Of a stretch of 64,000 nucleotides of DNA, positions 34,901-42,618 are shown one piece after another. Source of the stretch: Luscinia megarhynchos (lineage: Eukaryota; Chordata; Aves; Passeriformes; Turdidae). The DNA lies in contig CM067589.1 in NCBI GenBank assembly GCA_034336665.1, positions 2,365,720 to 2,429,719 of the forward strand, given 5' to 3'. The notes under the pieces were generated by a model that was given only the letters and a program-made list of their open reading frames with translations, was not told the DNA's origin and ran no database searches. The position numbers and the translations under genes are program-made. Positions within the stretch are counted from its first letter, which is position 1; each line of letters begins with the position of its first letter.

Positions 34901-37900
34901 AGTGGATACAAATGCAGCACCTCCAGGAGCTCTAGTGGATACAGATGCAGCACCTCCAGGAGCTCTGGTGGATACAAATGCAGCACCTCCAGGAGCTCTG
35001 GTGGATACAGATGCAGCACCTCCAGGAGCTCTAGCAGAGCTCCAGTGGACACAAGCTCAGGCCGTACCTCAAGGCGTTGTCCCCCACGCCCTGGCAGCCC
35101 CGCAGGCTCAGCTTGCGCAGGAAGCCGCCGCAGCGCTTGGAAATGTTCTCCACCACTCGGCCCTGGGGAGACACAGAGCCCTGAGCACCCAAACTGCACA
35201 GATCAGCACCCATCTCAGCACTGCACTCCAGCCACCCTGCTGGAAGTCACTGGAGTTGGGAGTTCCAGACAGGGAGTTGGCTGGAAGTGAAATCGTTGAT
35301 TTGCTGTCATTTTCTGTTTGCTCAGCTGGGCTTACAGTGGGAAAAGATGGAACTAGTGAGAAATAGAAATAAAAATAAATAACTGGGCTATCCCCAGAAA
35401 TCATTTGTATGGTCATTGATAGAAAATGTCAAAAGTTCAGGGTGAGGAAGACTCACTTTACTTCCTCCTATTAAGACCCCTCCCCAGGAAAACGACCCCA
35501 GACTTAATTAAAGAAGTCAATCAATGCTTAATAGCTAATCAAGCTAATTACCATAAGGTAATTATGGGAGGGGCTGTTATTATAAACATGTATTGCTTGA
35601 ATCCTTTAATAAATATAAATATAACTATAAATATAAATATAACTATAAATATAACCATAACTATAAATATAAAACAATTACAAATATATAAATACAAATA
35701 CAAATATAAATACAAATATAAATGCAAATACTAATATAAATGCAAATATAAATATAAATACAAATACAAATATAAATACAAATACAAGTACTAACACAAA
35801 TACTAACACAAATACTAGCACAAATACAAATGCAAGATATAAATAATAATATAAATATAAATACAAATATAAATATAATGAAATGTTTAATACGTTTAAA
35901 GGAATTTAATAAGACTTCATAATCGGTTGTGATTTTTGCGGTGTGTATTGAGGATTACCTCACACTGAATAAACATTCCTTTCTAACTTTAAATTTTTAG
36001 AGTCTTTTGTCCCTCACAGTTGGTATCAGTGTTAGACCAATATTTTTATTTTTTGTAAATCACTGATTCATATTTTGTTATTTGAGGGGTGCTTTAAAGG
36101 GAATAAAAATGATAGAAGGGAAAAAGAGGGAGAATTATTCAGCTTCTGAAGATGGAGAGACAAGGAGTCACCTAAAGCAAATCACCTAAAGAATTTTGAG
36201 AAATTTTCTCAATTTTGGAGCTCCTGGACATGGGCACAGAGTCCCCAGGGAAGGGGAGAGGAGCTGCACCCCAGATTTCCCAGCAGAGCCAGGGAAAAAC
36301 TCCAATTTCTACTCAAAACAGAGATGAGCAGAACAGCCCACGAGTTTTGTTCCTGCAGGAAAAGGGATTCAACCATTTATTCTCCAGAGTTCCAGAAAAT
36401 TTCAATTTTTACATTTCAAATCTGGATCCAAAGAGCCCATCAGAGAATTTGCCTTTCCCCTGGGACCAAGGGGTAAAATCACCAGAAAATTTCAATTTTT
36501 ATATTTCAAATCTGGATCCAAAGAGCCCATTACAGAATTTATCTTTCCCCTGGGATCAAACTGTAAAACCACCAGAAAATTTCAATTTTAAAATTTCAAA
36601 TCTGGATCCAAAGAGTCCATTACAGAATTTATCTTTCCCCTGGGACCAAGGGGTAAAACCACCAGAAAATTTCAATTTTTATATTTCAAATCTGGATTCA
36701 AAGAGCCCATTACAGAATTTATCTTTCCCCTGGGATCAAACTGTAAAACCACCAGAAAATTTCAATTTTAAAATTTCAAATCTGGATCCAAAGAGCCCAG
36801 TGCAGGATTTACCTTTCCCCTGGGATCAAAGTGTAAAACCACCAGAAAATGTCAATTTTTACATTTCAAATCTGATCCAAAGAGCCCATTAGAGAATTTA
36901 CCTTTCCCCTGGGACCAAAGGGTAAAACCACCAGAGTGGTTTGGTATTTATTTAAAATATTTGTACCAGAAACTCAGAAACCCCCCTGCACTTCCCCAGC
37001 CCTGAAAAAAGCTGGAAAAGCTGAAATCCTCCTTCATTTTGCAATTTCTCAAGCAAGCCTAAAAATTCTGCTGGAATTAGAGGAGCCAAAGGTGTTTTGA
37101 TCAAGAATTTACATGGATTTAACTCTGGAACAGCAGAGCCTGGGGATGCCCAGCAGGAATTTGGGAGTGAGGTAAAACAAACAAAAAAACCCAAATTTTG
37201 TTTTCAGAGGGGAAGCCTGGGGTTGGGCAAGAACATGGGTTTGATGGGCAGGGACAGGAAAATCACCCAAAAACCTGGTTTTATTCCCAGGAACCCTGAG
37301 AACTCCACTCTAAAACAAGAATTCCATGGTTTTAAACTGGAATTTCTGAGGTTTTTAGGGCATGTGATGAGGTGAAGGATTTATTCTGAACCCAAAATCC
37401 CCCAATTCCTCCCCTCAGACCCTGCTGAGGTGACAGTGCCACCTCCTGCTCCTCATCCCTGACTCTCAGCTGCACAAAGGGATTATTTCAACAATTTCCT
37501 GCAGAATCAGGGGTGGATTTGCCACCAGGTGGGAACTTTCACTCTGTGCACCACAAGTTAAAGCCACACATTCCCCATTTCCCTCCCCAAATATGAAATA
37601 TTCCAAATCTCCCTCCTCCAAAGTGTTTTAAACAGGATAAAACATCCTGATAAGAGACTTAAAGATTGGTTTTTTTTCCTCATCCCTTTTCCTGCTTAAG
37701 GCAATTTGAATTTTCAGCTCCATCCTCACCATTGGAGCAGCTGCATCTTTTAGGGACAATTTGGACCTTGTCCTTCCCAAATCACCTCAAATTTCAATTT
37801 TTGGTGTTAAAGACACAAATTTTTCAGACATTCAGTTCTCATGTTCTAATCTGAGAGCAAGGAGCAGCAGCTTAAATTCTCTTCCATGCAAGCAGCAGTT

Positions 37901-39560
37901 TCCCCAAAAATTTTCTACTAATTCTACTAATTTCTACTTTTCTACTAATTTTTCTTTCCAGACCAGACAAAATCTACTTTCCTTCCATTACCACCTTTAA
38001 GTCTTGCTGGGGATATACAGAATTCTGTCCATTTTTCAAAAGCTGAATGGATTGCCAAGAGTTTCAAAGACTCCCTGAAGCTGAAGGACTGAAATTAATG
38101 ATTTCAGTCTCCAGGGAATGTAGAAAGGGTTACACTGGGAGTATTAATTTATTCTAGGCTGTAATTACATTTTAACAAGAAAAAAAAAAAAAAGGGTTTG
38201 TATGTCACTTAATTATACCTCAATATCCCTCTGGAAATCAAACAGGTCAATTCTCTGCCAGTTGCTGCCATCCAGGGCCAGAACATTCCATGCCTTTATT
38301 GGGGGAAAAAAATGCAAATGTGTGGTTAATATGAAAGAAAAAAAAAATCAGTGAGGATTTAGGCACAGGTTGTTCCTTTGAGAAAACAACATTGTGTCCT
38401 AGGTGGGAGAGGAACAGGTAATTCCAGGCAGCAGGGAGAGATGGGCAGGGTCCCTCAGAATTCAGAATTCCAAATTTCCAAATCCCCCAAAGCTGCCCTG
38501 GTTGTTTCCACCCCCTGGATTTCAGCTGGGAGCTTTTCCCTGCACAATTTGGGTTATTCAGGTGACAACTGCAATGCCCACACACCACACAGGGGATTTT
38601 AAAATGCAATTTAATGATGTTAAAGCAGCATTTTTTAAAAATTCCAATGTTGTTCTTGGGATATAAGAAAAGCAAAAGTAAGCAAAGATGTCAAAACTGG
38701 GATCTCAGAATTTCCTGAATTACAAATGCATGTGAATTTTGTTCTTCAAGATCTTTCACCCCATGCATTCTCAGTATGGCATATGCCAGGGATTTGAAAT
38801 TACAGTAGTTTTCTCAAGTTCATAAAGGATGTTTAAGCAACTTTTTAAAAATTTTCTTTAAATTCCAATGTGTTTAGAGTAATTCAATCAGTGGTGGCTG
38901 AGGTTTTTAGGCAGGACTGTGCAGGTGTCACCCAGCCAGGATGGTGAACACTCCAACACCTTCCCTGGGTCACCACCCCACCCTTGCTGTCACCAGACAT
39001 TGGCAGGAAAAAGCACCTGAATAAATCTGGCAGCTCCAGCTAAACCTTCCAGTGGAGCTGGAGGAATTGTCCCAAGCAAATATTCCCAGTTGGGTTTCAT
39101 TAATTGAAGGCAGCAAAGGATTAGAACAACCCTTCACTTTATTTCCATGCTTACTCCAACTACATCTAAGGAGAAAATGAACTTTCATTGATTGTGCAGC
39201 ATCTCTGTGAATCAAAATTCCTGAATTTCCAACAAAACCCACAGGGTTTGTTGGGATTTCAGCAGGGTGAGCTCTCAGAATGAGGGGAGAGTTCTGGGCA
39301 AAATATCAACCCCCTTCCCTTTGTACCTGGGACACTGGAAAATGCAATTCCAGCCTGGAATTCCCCTGGAGTGGTGCTATGGGAATTTTCCAGGACTTCC
39401 AGGGGACAATAAATAAACACAAAGCTCCCTGGGCCAACCCCCCTGGGATTGGCACCCAAGTCCAACCCCGTGCTAAAATCCACCAGCAAGGAGGAAAGTT
39501 CTTACCCTGGAAACTTGAGCACAACGACACAGAGTGACCACATCCAGGAAAGAGAAAATT
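14313..39560 (-). CDS. FBXL20: FBXL20, LRR F-box protein (exons from mid F-box to stop; first exons outside window)
   Basis: FBXL20 is a substrate-recognition subunit of SCF ubiquitin ligases: an F-box binds SKP1 and leucine-rich repeats bind substrates. Fourteen exons in 5'-to-3' order are 39506-39560, 38219-38293, 35068-35162, 31508-31576, 29280-29375, 26866-26992, 25851-25925, 22213-22342, 20192-20252, 18916-18960, 17205-17261, 15314-15526 and 14313-14420, plus the missing start. Joined, they give about 401 codons of a protein of about 436 residues. They begin within the F-box (IFSFLDVVTLCRCAQVSR), run through a continuous series of cysteine-type LRRs, and end VGGSRQRFCRCCIIL. That tail (PPPSVGGSRQRF) fits FBXL20 rather than FBXL2. 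The CIIL end is a CaaX box with terminal Leu, predicting geranylgeranylation and membrane attachment, as known for FBXL2. Phases agree at all junctions except the donor at 22212. The middle seven exons recur at 42.6-56.4 kb. Confidence 0.95.
14565..14695 (+). mobile_element. CR1 LINE 3'-end fragment
   Basis: GGGAGTGTCCAAGGCCGGGC ... GGTCCCTGCCCACAGCAGGG ... CCCAACCCAACCACTC follows the conserved 3' UTR of avian CR1 elements (GTGTTCAAGGCCAGGCTGG ... CCCTGCCCATGGCAGGGG ... CCAACCCAAACCATTC). Diverged and 5'-truncated. Confidence 0.8.
14930..15068 (+). mobile_element. CR1 LINE 3'-end fragment
   Basis: CCTGAGGTGCCCAAGGCCAG ... GGGAGGTGTCCCTGCCATGG ... CCCAAACCATTCCCTGATTC is a CR1 3' end including a decayed terminal ATTCTATG-type motif. 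It lies in the last FBXL20 intron, in antisense to the gene. Confidence 0.85.
15314..15526 (-). CDS. FBXL20: FBXL20 exon: SLSHCELITDDGIRHLGNGA ... AGIKRLR
   Basis: Seventy-one codons in phase 0 at both ends, covering about 2.7 LRRs (CELITDDGIRHL, NCPLITDASLEHL, DCQQITRAGIKRL). The acceptor is CCGGGCACAG and the donor CTCAGG|GTGAGC. The frame is intact. Confidence 0.97.
15652..16485 (+). mobile_element. Solo LTR of an endogenous retrovirus (same family as 59702-60538)
   Basis: It aligns along its length with the LTR at 59.7 kb, from GTTGATGTGGCCAGAAATG to ATTTGGAGGGAGGGGGTTTA and CCTGTCCTTCAAACCAGG. It lacks about 20 bp near 15685 and ends ...CCAGGAGA instead of ...CCAGGACA. The flanks GTGTT (15647-15651) and GTGTG (16486-16490) may be a decayed 5-bp target duplication. 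The AGTAAA near 16333 is a polyadenylation-signal candidate. The LTR lies in an FBXL20 intron, 126 bp from an exon, in the opposite orientation to the gene. Confidence 0.8.
16555..16665 (+). mobile_element. CR1 LINE 3'-end fragment
   Basis: CCCTGAGGTGTTCAAGGTCA ... CACAGTGGGAGGGGTCCCTG ... TTTTAGGGTCCCTTCCATGG matches the CR1 3' UTR. It lies just after the LTR. Confidence 0.8.
17205..17261 (-). CDS. FBXL20: FBXL20 exon: ITDSTLIQLSIHCPRLQVL
   Basis: A 19-codon exon, phase 0 to 0, with acceptor TTCCTTTTGCAG and donor GTCCTG|GTGAGT. It is identical, as I remember the human protein, to the LRR segment ITDSTLIQLSIHCPRLQVL. Confidence 0.97.
17330..17730. repeat. Duplicated segment of about 300 bp with TGGGATATTTGTATGGATAT motifs
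   Basis: The block ACTGCAGGACTTTCCCTAAT ... TTTGAGATTTGCCCAC at 17340-17456 recurs at 17645-17740, and AGGAAGAAGGAATCC ... AAGGTTCCCAATCC recurs at 17562 and 17893. This is an imperfect tandem duplication inside an intron. Confidence 0.7.
18090..18505. repeat. CCCAATC / CCCATTCC array
   Basis: Short 6-12-bp units (CCCAATCCCATTCCCTTTCC) over about 400 bp in an FBXL20 intron. The open frame on the + strand follows the repeat. Confidence 0.9.
18916..18960 (-). CDS. FBXL20: FBXL20 exon: NCHELEKMDLEECVQ
   Basis: A 45-bp exon with acceptor TTTATTCCTAG and donor GTCCAG|GTAGGA. It reads NCHELEKMDLEECVQ in phase 0 and is too short to show as a separate open frame. Confidence 0.95.
19065..19560. repeat. 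AT-rich low-complexity tract (TATAAATA)
   Basis: About 500 bp of A/T with ATATAAATATAT and TAAATATTA motifs and no coding content. Confidence 0.9.
19880..20150. repeat. T-rich low-complexity tract with TTTGTTTG
   Basis: Runs of T interrupted by TTTGTTTG and TTTTCTTTT end 41 bp from the donor of the exon at 20192. The open frames encode only Phe/Leu or Lys homopolymers. Confidence 0.95.
20192..20252 (-). CDS. FBXL20: FBXL20 exon: ILEVARCSQLTDVGFTTLAR
   Basis: The acceptor is TGTCCTACAG and the donor GCCAGG|GTAAGA. The first base (A) completes a codon begun in the preceding exon, expected to be the Arg of PRLRILEVA. The remaining 20 codons are conserved. Confidence 0.95.
20465..21850. repeat. 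GGGATATTTGTATGGATTTG minisatellite, 1.4 kb
   Basis: Units of about 20-50 bp combine ATTTAGTGGGATATTTGTAT, GGATTTGGGGTATTTGTAT and GGATATTTAGGATATTCCTA. The order varies, giving a higher-order mosaic. The same motif begins at 17400, so the array may have been seeded from there. The long open frame (MDWGIFSGIFVWI periodicity) is a by-product. Confidence 0.95.
22213..22342 (-). CDS. FBXL20: FBXL20 exon: QITDDGLITICRGCHKLQSL ... QNCPRL, donor damaged
   Basis: The acceptor is CCCCCGGCAG, and 43 codons (QITDDGLITICRG ... NITDAILNALGQNCPRL) are intact. The exon should end CTGAG or similar before GTGAGAC, but the sequence is CTGTGTGAGAC. Splicing at the visible GTGAGAC leaves one base too few and makes CTG-TAA with the next exon. 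An AG-to-T change (one deletion and one substitution), or an assembly error, would explain it. Confidence 0.95.
22526..22800. repeat. 20-bp minisatellite AATTAACAAGTAAATAGACG
   Basis: About 14 clean units of 20 bp, varying only as CAATTAAATAGACG or CAAGTAAATAGACG. It is one of the most homogeneous arrays in the window. Confidence 0.95.
22840..23390. repeat. Pyrimidine-rich low-complexity tract (TTTTCCCTC)
   Basis: Polypyrimidine sequence on the + strand (CTTTTTCCCTCC) without a fixed unit. Any purine-strand transcript would be poly(GA), and open frames are uninformative. Confidence 0.85.
23460..24395. repeat. CTGTCTGTCCCTGTGT array
   Basis: About 930 bp of 12-16-bp units (TGTGTCTGTCCCTGTGTC, CTCCTGTCCCTCTGTC). 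All frames are open on both strands (DRDRGTDTG-like). A short piece of its right end is repeated directly after the N gap (41071-41125). Confidence 0.95.
24610..25722. repeat. GTTTAACCAC array (copy 1)
   Basis: About 105 units of 10-11 bp (TTTAACCACG, TTTAACCATG, TTTAACCAGG). It ends 130 bp from the exon at 25851. It is not a telomeric motif. Confidence 0.95.
25851..25925 (-). CDS. FBXL20: FBXL20 exon: LEDEALKFIGAHCPELVTLN (copy 1)
   Basis: The acceptor is TTCCCTTCCAG and the donor TGCCTG|GTGAGT. Its 25 codons, phase 0 to 0, include LEDEALKFIGAHCPELVTL and NLQTCL. Identical in copy 2 at 42619-42693. Confidence 0.97.
25977..26236 (+). mobile_element. 3' part of an endogenous-retrovirus LTR (copy 1)
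   Basis: It shares GACTGACGGGTGTCAGCTTG ... CCTAGTAAAGAACTG ... GGAGGGAGGGGGTTTACA ... CCAACCAGGACA with the last third of the LTRs at 15.7 and 59.7 kb, but lacks the first 560 bp or so. Similarity to the 15.7-kb locus seems to continue about 24 bp beyond the LTR end (GTTTGCAAGGGGAAAGCC against GTGTGCAAGGGTAAAACC). Confidence 0.8.
26285..26850. repeat. CCCCCCAGCCATGCCCAGGA minisatellite (copy 1)
   Basis: Units of about 18-20 bp based on GTGCCCAGGACCCCCCAGC end about 15 bp from the donor of the exon at 26866. Copy 2 of this array is nearly twice as long. Confidence 0.9.
26866..26992 (-). CDS. FBXL20: FBXL20 exon: EGCPLLEQLIISWCDQVTKD ... LKGCTQ (copy 1)
   Basis: The acceptor is CTGTGGCAG and the donor CCCAG|GTGAGG. 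A split Ser codon is followed by 42 intact codons. Ile replaces the Asn I remember in human EQLNISW. Copy 2 at 44075-44203 carries indels, so copy 1 is the credible version. Confidence 0.97.
27040..29240. repeat. Minisatellite of about 65-130 bp units, TTCCAAAATTCCATGGAAAA (copy 1)
   Basis: A mosaic array whose units join AATAATTCCAAAATTCCATG, GAAATCTGGACCCCCAGGGG and AGGATCAGGAGGATCCTTTC. The longer early units add TTCTGATATTCCCATTGCTG and CACCCAGCTCCAGGGGG. It ends about 50 bp from the donor of the exon at 29280. Confidence 0.93.
29280..29375 (-). CDS. FBXL20: FBXL20 exon: TCTSLSKFCSKLRHLDLASC ... LSLKAL (copy 1)
   Basis: The acceptor is GTCTCCTGCAG and the donor CACTCAG|GTGAGC. It has 31 codons flanked by split codons whose phases fit both neighbours. 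Identical in copy 2 at 47639-47734. Confidence 0.97.
29640..31130. repeat. GAATATAAAATATAG AT-rich array (copy 1)
   Basis: About 1.5 kb of units such as TAGAATATAAAAGGTAGAATACAG and ATAGGTATGGGACAATATAG. Larger blocks of about 240 bp also repeat (for example 30340-30560 and 30580-30800). The - strand open frames (FYILYSIFYIL) are by-products. Confidence 0.93.
31508..31576 (-). CDS. FBXL20: FBXL20 exon: TFAQNCRNIEVLNLNGCTKI (copy 1)
   Basis: The acceptor is CTTCCCCCAAG, ending AAG rather than CAG, and the donor ACAGACAC|GTGAGT. It has 22 codons with split codons at both ends that fit the neighbouring exons. Identical in copy 2 at 49416-49484. Confidence 0.95.
31680..31975. repeat. Purine-rich AAGAAAATCAAGA tract (copy 1)
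   Basis: Imperfect AAGAAAATC and GAAGAAAGG repeats, A/G-rich on the + strand. It encodes Lys/Glu-rich open frames by composition only. Confidence 0.85.
31976..32335. repeat. GGTAAAAAATGGGAAATTAAAT array (copy 1)
   Basis: About 17 units of 19-22 bp, with GGCAAATTAAAT and GGGAAATTAAAT variants. Confidence 0.93.
32340..35038. repeat. 33-bp minisatellite CCAGGAGCTCTAGTGGATAC (copy 1)
   Basis: A 2.7-kb array. Units grade from AAATTCTGGATTTTCAGGAG at the left to CCAGGAGCTCTAGTGGATAC plus AAATCCTGCATTT (33 bp) at the right, where they are most homogeneous. It ends 30 bp from the donor of the exon at 35068. The unit is a multiple of three, so 11-residue peptide repeats appear. Confidence 0.95.
35068..35162 (-). 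CDS. FBXL20: FBXL20 exon: GRVVENISKRCGGFLRKLSL ... GDNAL (copy 1)
   Basis: The acceptor is TGTCTCCCCAG and the donor GCCTTGAG|GTACGG. It has 31 codons plus two bases and covers the first LRR after the F-box. Identical in copy 2 at 51953-52047. Confidence 0.97.
35427..36018 (+). mobile_element. Probable LTR with internal AT-rich expansion (copy 1)
   Basis: The segment starts TGTCAAAAGTTCAGGG and ends CTTTTGTCCCTCACA. It has an AATAAA (CTGAATAAACATTCC) about 50 bp before the end and is followed within two bases by TGGTATCAGTGTTAG, which resembles a tRNA primer-binding site. An AAATATAAATAC array at 35600-35880 has grown inside it. Copy 2 is at 52312-52897. No target duplication was identified. 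Confidence 0.45.
36391..36935. repeat. 90-bp tandem repeat, six units (copy 1)
   Basis: CCAGAAAATTTCAATTTT recurs at exactly 90-bp steps (36392, 36482, 36572, 36662, 36752, 36842). The unit continues with CAAATCTGGATCCAAAGAGC and TTTCCCCTGGGACCAAG. Copy 2 has only about three units. Confidence 0.95.
36940..38215. other. FBXL20: Unique intron sequence, no exon seen (copy 1)
   Basis: Complex, non-repetitive intron DNA between the 90-bp array and the exon at 38219. It is almost identical to 53550-54825. No exon or RNA gene is recognised. Confidence 0.6.
38219..38293 (-). CDS. FBXL20: FBXL20 exon: AWNVLALDGSNWQRIDLFDF ... QRDIE (copy 1)
   Basis: The acceptor is CCCCAATAAAG, ending AAG, and the donor ATTGAG|GTATAA. 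Its 25 codons, phase 0 to 0, encode the end of the F-box (AWNVLALDGSNWQRIDL). Identical in copy 2 at 54827-54901. Confidence 0.97.
39506..39560 (-). CDS. FBXL20: FBXL20 exon: IFSFLDVVTLCRCAQVSR, F-box core (copy 1)
   Basis: The acceptor is TTCTCCTCCAG and the donor TCCAGG|GTAAGA. One base completes an Arg codon from the missing upstream exon; 18 F-box codons follow. Identical in copy 2 at 56342-56396. It is the most 5' exon found. Confidence 0.97.
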
Positions 39561-39879
39561 CTGGAGGAGAAATGAGAGATACCTTCAATATTGGTTATTG
39601 ACATTTCAAACAAAGAGATGTGAAAAACAAAGAGGGGGAAGAAAAAAAAAAAAAAAGACTGGGACAGCAAAACTGCTTTGTGATTGAAAGCTGAAGTGTG
39701 AAAGGAAGTGCAGAGGCAGCAGTTCCCAAATGGAAACAAAACAGGGCCATGGAAACAAAGCCCCCACCTGGGAGGGGTCCTGAGCCAAACCTGGCCCTGC
39801 TCACCCCAAGTGACCCTGGGGAGCCCCAGAGAGCCGGGACAGGAGGGAGCCAGACCCCCAACACTGCAGCAGCAGCTCC

Positions 39880-40830
39880 CAAAAGGGGCAGTGCCACCCC
39901 TCACTGCCAAATCCCAAAATGGGCAGTGCCACCCCTCACTGCCAAATCCCAAAAATTGTCAGTGCCACCCCTCACTGCCAAATCCCAAAATGGGCTGTGC
40001 CACCCCTCACTGCCAAATCCCAAAATGGGCAGTGCAACACCTCACTGCCAAATCCCAAAATGGGCAGTGCCACCCCTCACTGCCAAATCCCAAAATGGGC
40101 AGTGCCACACCCTCACTGCCAAATCCAAAAACTGTCGGTGCCACACATCACTGCCAAATCCCAAAGGGGCAGTGCCACACCTCACTGCCAAATCCCAAAA
40201 TGGGCAGTGCCACACCTCATTGCCAAATCCCAAAATGGGCAGTGCCACATCACCAAATCCCAAAATGGGCAGTGCCAACCCTCACTGCCAAATCCCAAAA
40301 ATTGTCAGTGCCACACCTCAGTGCCAAATTCCAAAATGGGCAGTGCCACACCCATCACCAAATCCCAAAATGGGCAGTGCCACACCCATCACCAAATCCC
40401 AAAATGGGCAGTGCCACACCTCACTTCCAAATCCCAAAATGGGCAGTGCCACACCCATCACCAAATCCCAAAATGGGCAGTGCCCCATTATCAGATCCCA
40501 AAAATGGGCAGTGCCATCCCCCATGAACAAATCCCAAAGTGGGAAGTGCCCCATTGCCAAATCCCAAAAATTGTCAGTGCCACCCCCATTATCAAATCCC
40601 AAAAATGGGCAGTGCCACACCCATCACCAAATCCCAAAAATGGGCAGTGCCACACCCATCACCAAATCCCAAAATGGGCAGTGCCATCCCCCATAATGAG
40701 ATCCCAAAATGAGCAGTGCCCTGTTACCAACTCCCAAAATGGGCAGTGCCACACCCATCACCAAATCCCAAAATGGGCAGTGCCCCATTACCAGATTCCA
40801 AACTGGGCAGTGCCACCCCTCAATCCATGG
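39880..40830. repeat. 35-bp minisatellite CCCAAAATGGGCAGTGCCAC (copy 1)
   Basis: About 27 units of 30-35 bp (CCCAAAATGGGCAGTGCCAC plus CCCTCACTGCCAAAT). CCCATCACCAAAT, CCCATTATCAGAT and AATTGTCAG variants occur to the right. All three + frames stay open, so the long open frames are not genes. Confidence 0.95.
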
Positions 40831-40960
40831 AATTGTATAGAATTCAATGGGATTATAAATTTCAATGGGATTATACAATTCAATGGGATTATAATTTTCA
40901 ATGGTATTATAATTTTCAATGGGATTATAAAATTCAATGGGATTATAAATTTCCAATGTC
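40831..40960. repeat. AATTCAATGGGATTATAA array (copy 1)
   Basis: Seven units of 17-18 bp (TTCAATGGGATTATAAA) follow on directly from the 35-bp array and end close to the assembly gap. Confidence 0.9.
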
Positions 40961-40970
40961 ATTTTATGGT

Positions 40971-41070
40971 NNNNNNNNNNNNNNNNNNNNNNNNNNNNNN
41001 NNNNNNNNNNNNNNNNNNNNNNNNNNNNNNNNNNNNNNNNNNNNNNNNNNNNNNNNNNNNNNNNNNNNNN
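40971..41070. other. Assembly gap, 100 N
   Basis: Exactly 100 undetermined bases, the usual placeholder for a gap of unknown size. It lies precisely at the junction of the two copies of the 16.6-kb duplication. Confidence 1.
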
Positions 41071-41339
41071 GTCCCCGTGGTCTGTCCCTCCTGTCCCTGT
41101 GTCTGTCCCTCTGTCTGTCCCACTGATGGCACACACACACACAGCCCATGCCAATCTATTTTTTTGACACAAGCCCTTTTTAATATTTTTTTTTGCACAC
41201 CCATTTTTTGGGCACAAAACCACTTGTTTTTCTGTTTTTTGGGGTTTTTTTCCACAAACACCCATTTTTGGCACTGCAGAGCTGGTAGGTGACCCTCCCG
41301 TGCAGCCCAGTGCCTTTGTGGGCTCAGCTCTGCACAGCC

Positions 41340-42487
41340 TTAAACCAGGTTTAACCAGGTTTAACACATTTTAAACATGTTTAACCACGTTTAAAACCAT
41401 GATTAACCACATTTAACCACGCTCAAACCATGTTTAACCACGTTTAACCATGTTTGACCATGACTAACCCTCATTTAACCAGGTTTAACCACATTTAACC
41501 ACGCTTTTAAACCATGATTAACCACGTTCTAACCATATTTTAACCACGCTTTAATCACGCTTAACCACCTTTAAAACCATGACTAACCATATTTAACCAC
41601 GTTCAACCACATTTAACTACGTTTAACCAAGTTTAACCTAATGCTTTTTAACCAGGGTTTAACCATGATTAACCACGTTCAACCATGTTTAAGCATGTTT
41701 AATCACATTTAACCAAGTTTAACCACATTTTAAACATGTTTAACCACGCTTTAAACTATGATTACCCATATTTAACCATGTTCAACCACATTTAAACAAT
41801 GTTTAACCACGCTTAAAACCATGCTGAACCATGTTTAACCACATTTAACCACATTTAAAACCCTGTTTAACCACATTTAAAACCATGTTTAACCACATTT
41901 AACCATGTCAAACCATGTCTAAAACCATACTTAACCACGCTTTTTACCACATTTAAAACCACAAGCTTAAAACCATGATTAACCATATTTAACCATGTTC
42001 AACCATTATTTAACCATGTTTAACCATGTTCAAAACCATGCTTAACCACATTTTAACCATAAGCTTAACCATATTTAACCACATTTTAACCATGTTTAAC
42101 CAGGTTTAACCATGTTAAACCACATTTAACCAGGTGTAACCATCGCTTTTAACCTTTTTTAAACTATGTTTAACCACGCTTAAACCACATTAAATCAATG
42201 CTTTTAACCATGATTAACCAGGTTTAACCAATATTTTAACCACTATTTTAACCAGGTTTTAACCATGTTAAACCAAGTTTAACCAGGTTTAACCAGGCTT
42301 AAATCCACGCTTTTAACCATTATTAACTATATGTTTAACCATGTTTAAACCACATTAAATCACATTTTAACCAGGGTTTAACCACATTTTAACCAGGTTT
42401 AACCCCATTTTAACCAGGTTTAACCAGGTTTAACCACATTTAACCAGGTTTAACCCCATTTTAACCAGGTTTAACCAGGTTTAACCC
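41340..42487. repeat. GTTTAACCAC array (copy 2) with dense indels
   Basis: It follows copy 1 unit by unit but with recurrent changes. ACGTTT becomes ACGCTTT, TTAAACC becomes TTAAAACC, and TGTTTAACC or CGTTTAA becomes AAGCTTAA. The changes are concentrated and systematic, unlike the flanking unique DNA. Confidence 0.93.
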
Positions 42488-42618
42488 CGCTCAAAGCCGA
42501 GGAGAGCCCTGGCAGCAGCAGCTGCAGTGCCAGGCAGGGTTTCCCAGAGAGCTCCGGGCCAAAGCCCTGTCCCAGCCCAGGCTGGGGCCCCGGGGCAGCA
42601 GGGCAGCCTGGCACTCAC

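Larger units (their letters stand above)
24330..40970. repeat. Large duplication, copy 1 (about 16.6 kb)
   Basis: From the end of the CTGTCTGTCC array to the base before the N gap, the sequence matches 41071-57787 in the same order and orientation. Both copies contain the same unique DNA, seven FBXL20 exons, LTR fragments and arrays. Copy 1 ends at TTTTATGGT directly against the gap, and its continuation is seen only after copy 2 (57779 onward). The left boundary is blurred by the simple repeat. Confidence 0.95.

Noticed and set aside
33600..35038. Regular 33-bp repeats as a CRISPR-like array
   Set aside because: Units are contiguous with no unique spacers, in a vertebrate intron; it is a minisatellite.
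14313..39560. Assignment to FBXL2 instead of FBXL20
   Set aside because: The C-terminus PPPSVGGSRQRFCRCCIIL and the LRR wording (CTSLSKFCSKL, ALVRGCGGL) fit FBXL20; FBXL2 has a different tail ending CVIL.
39698..41292. 332- to 458-codon + strand open frames, and similar ones at 56529-57915
   Set aside because: They follow the 35-bp minisatellite; all three frames give the same cyclic peptide, and one crosses the N gap.
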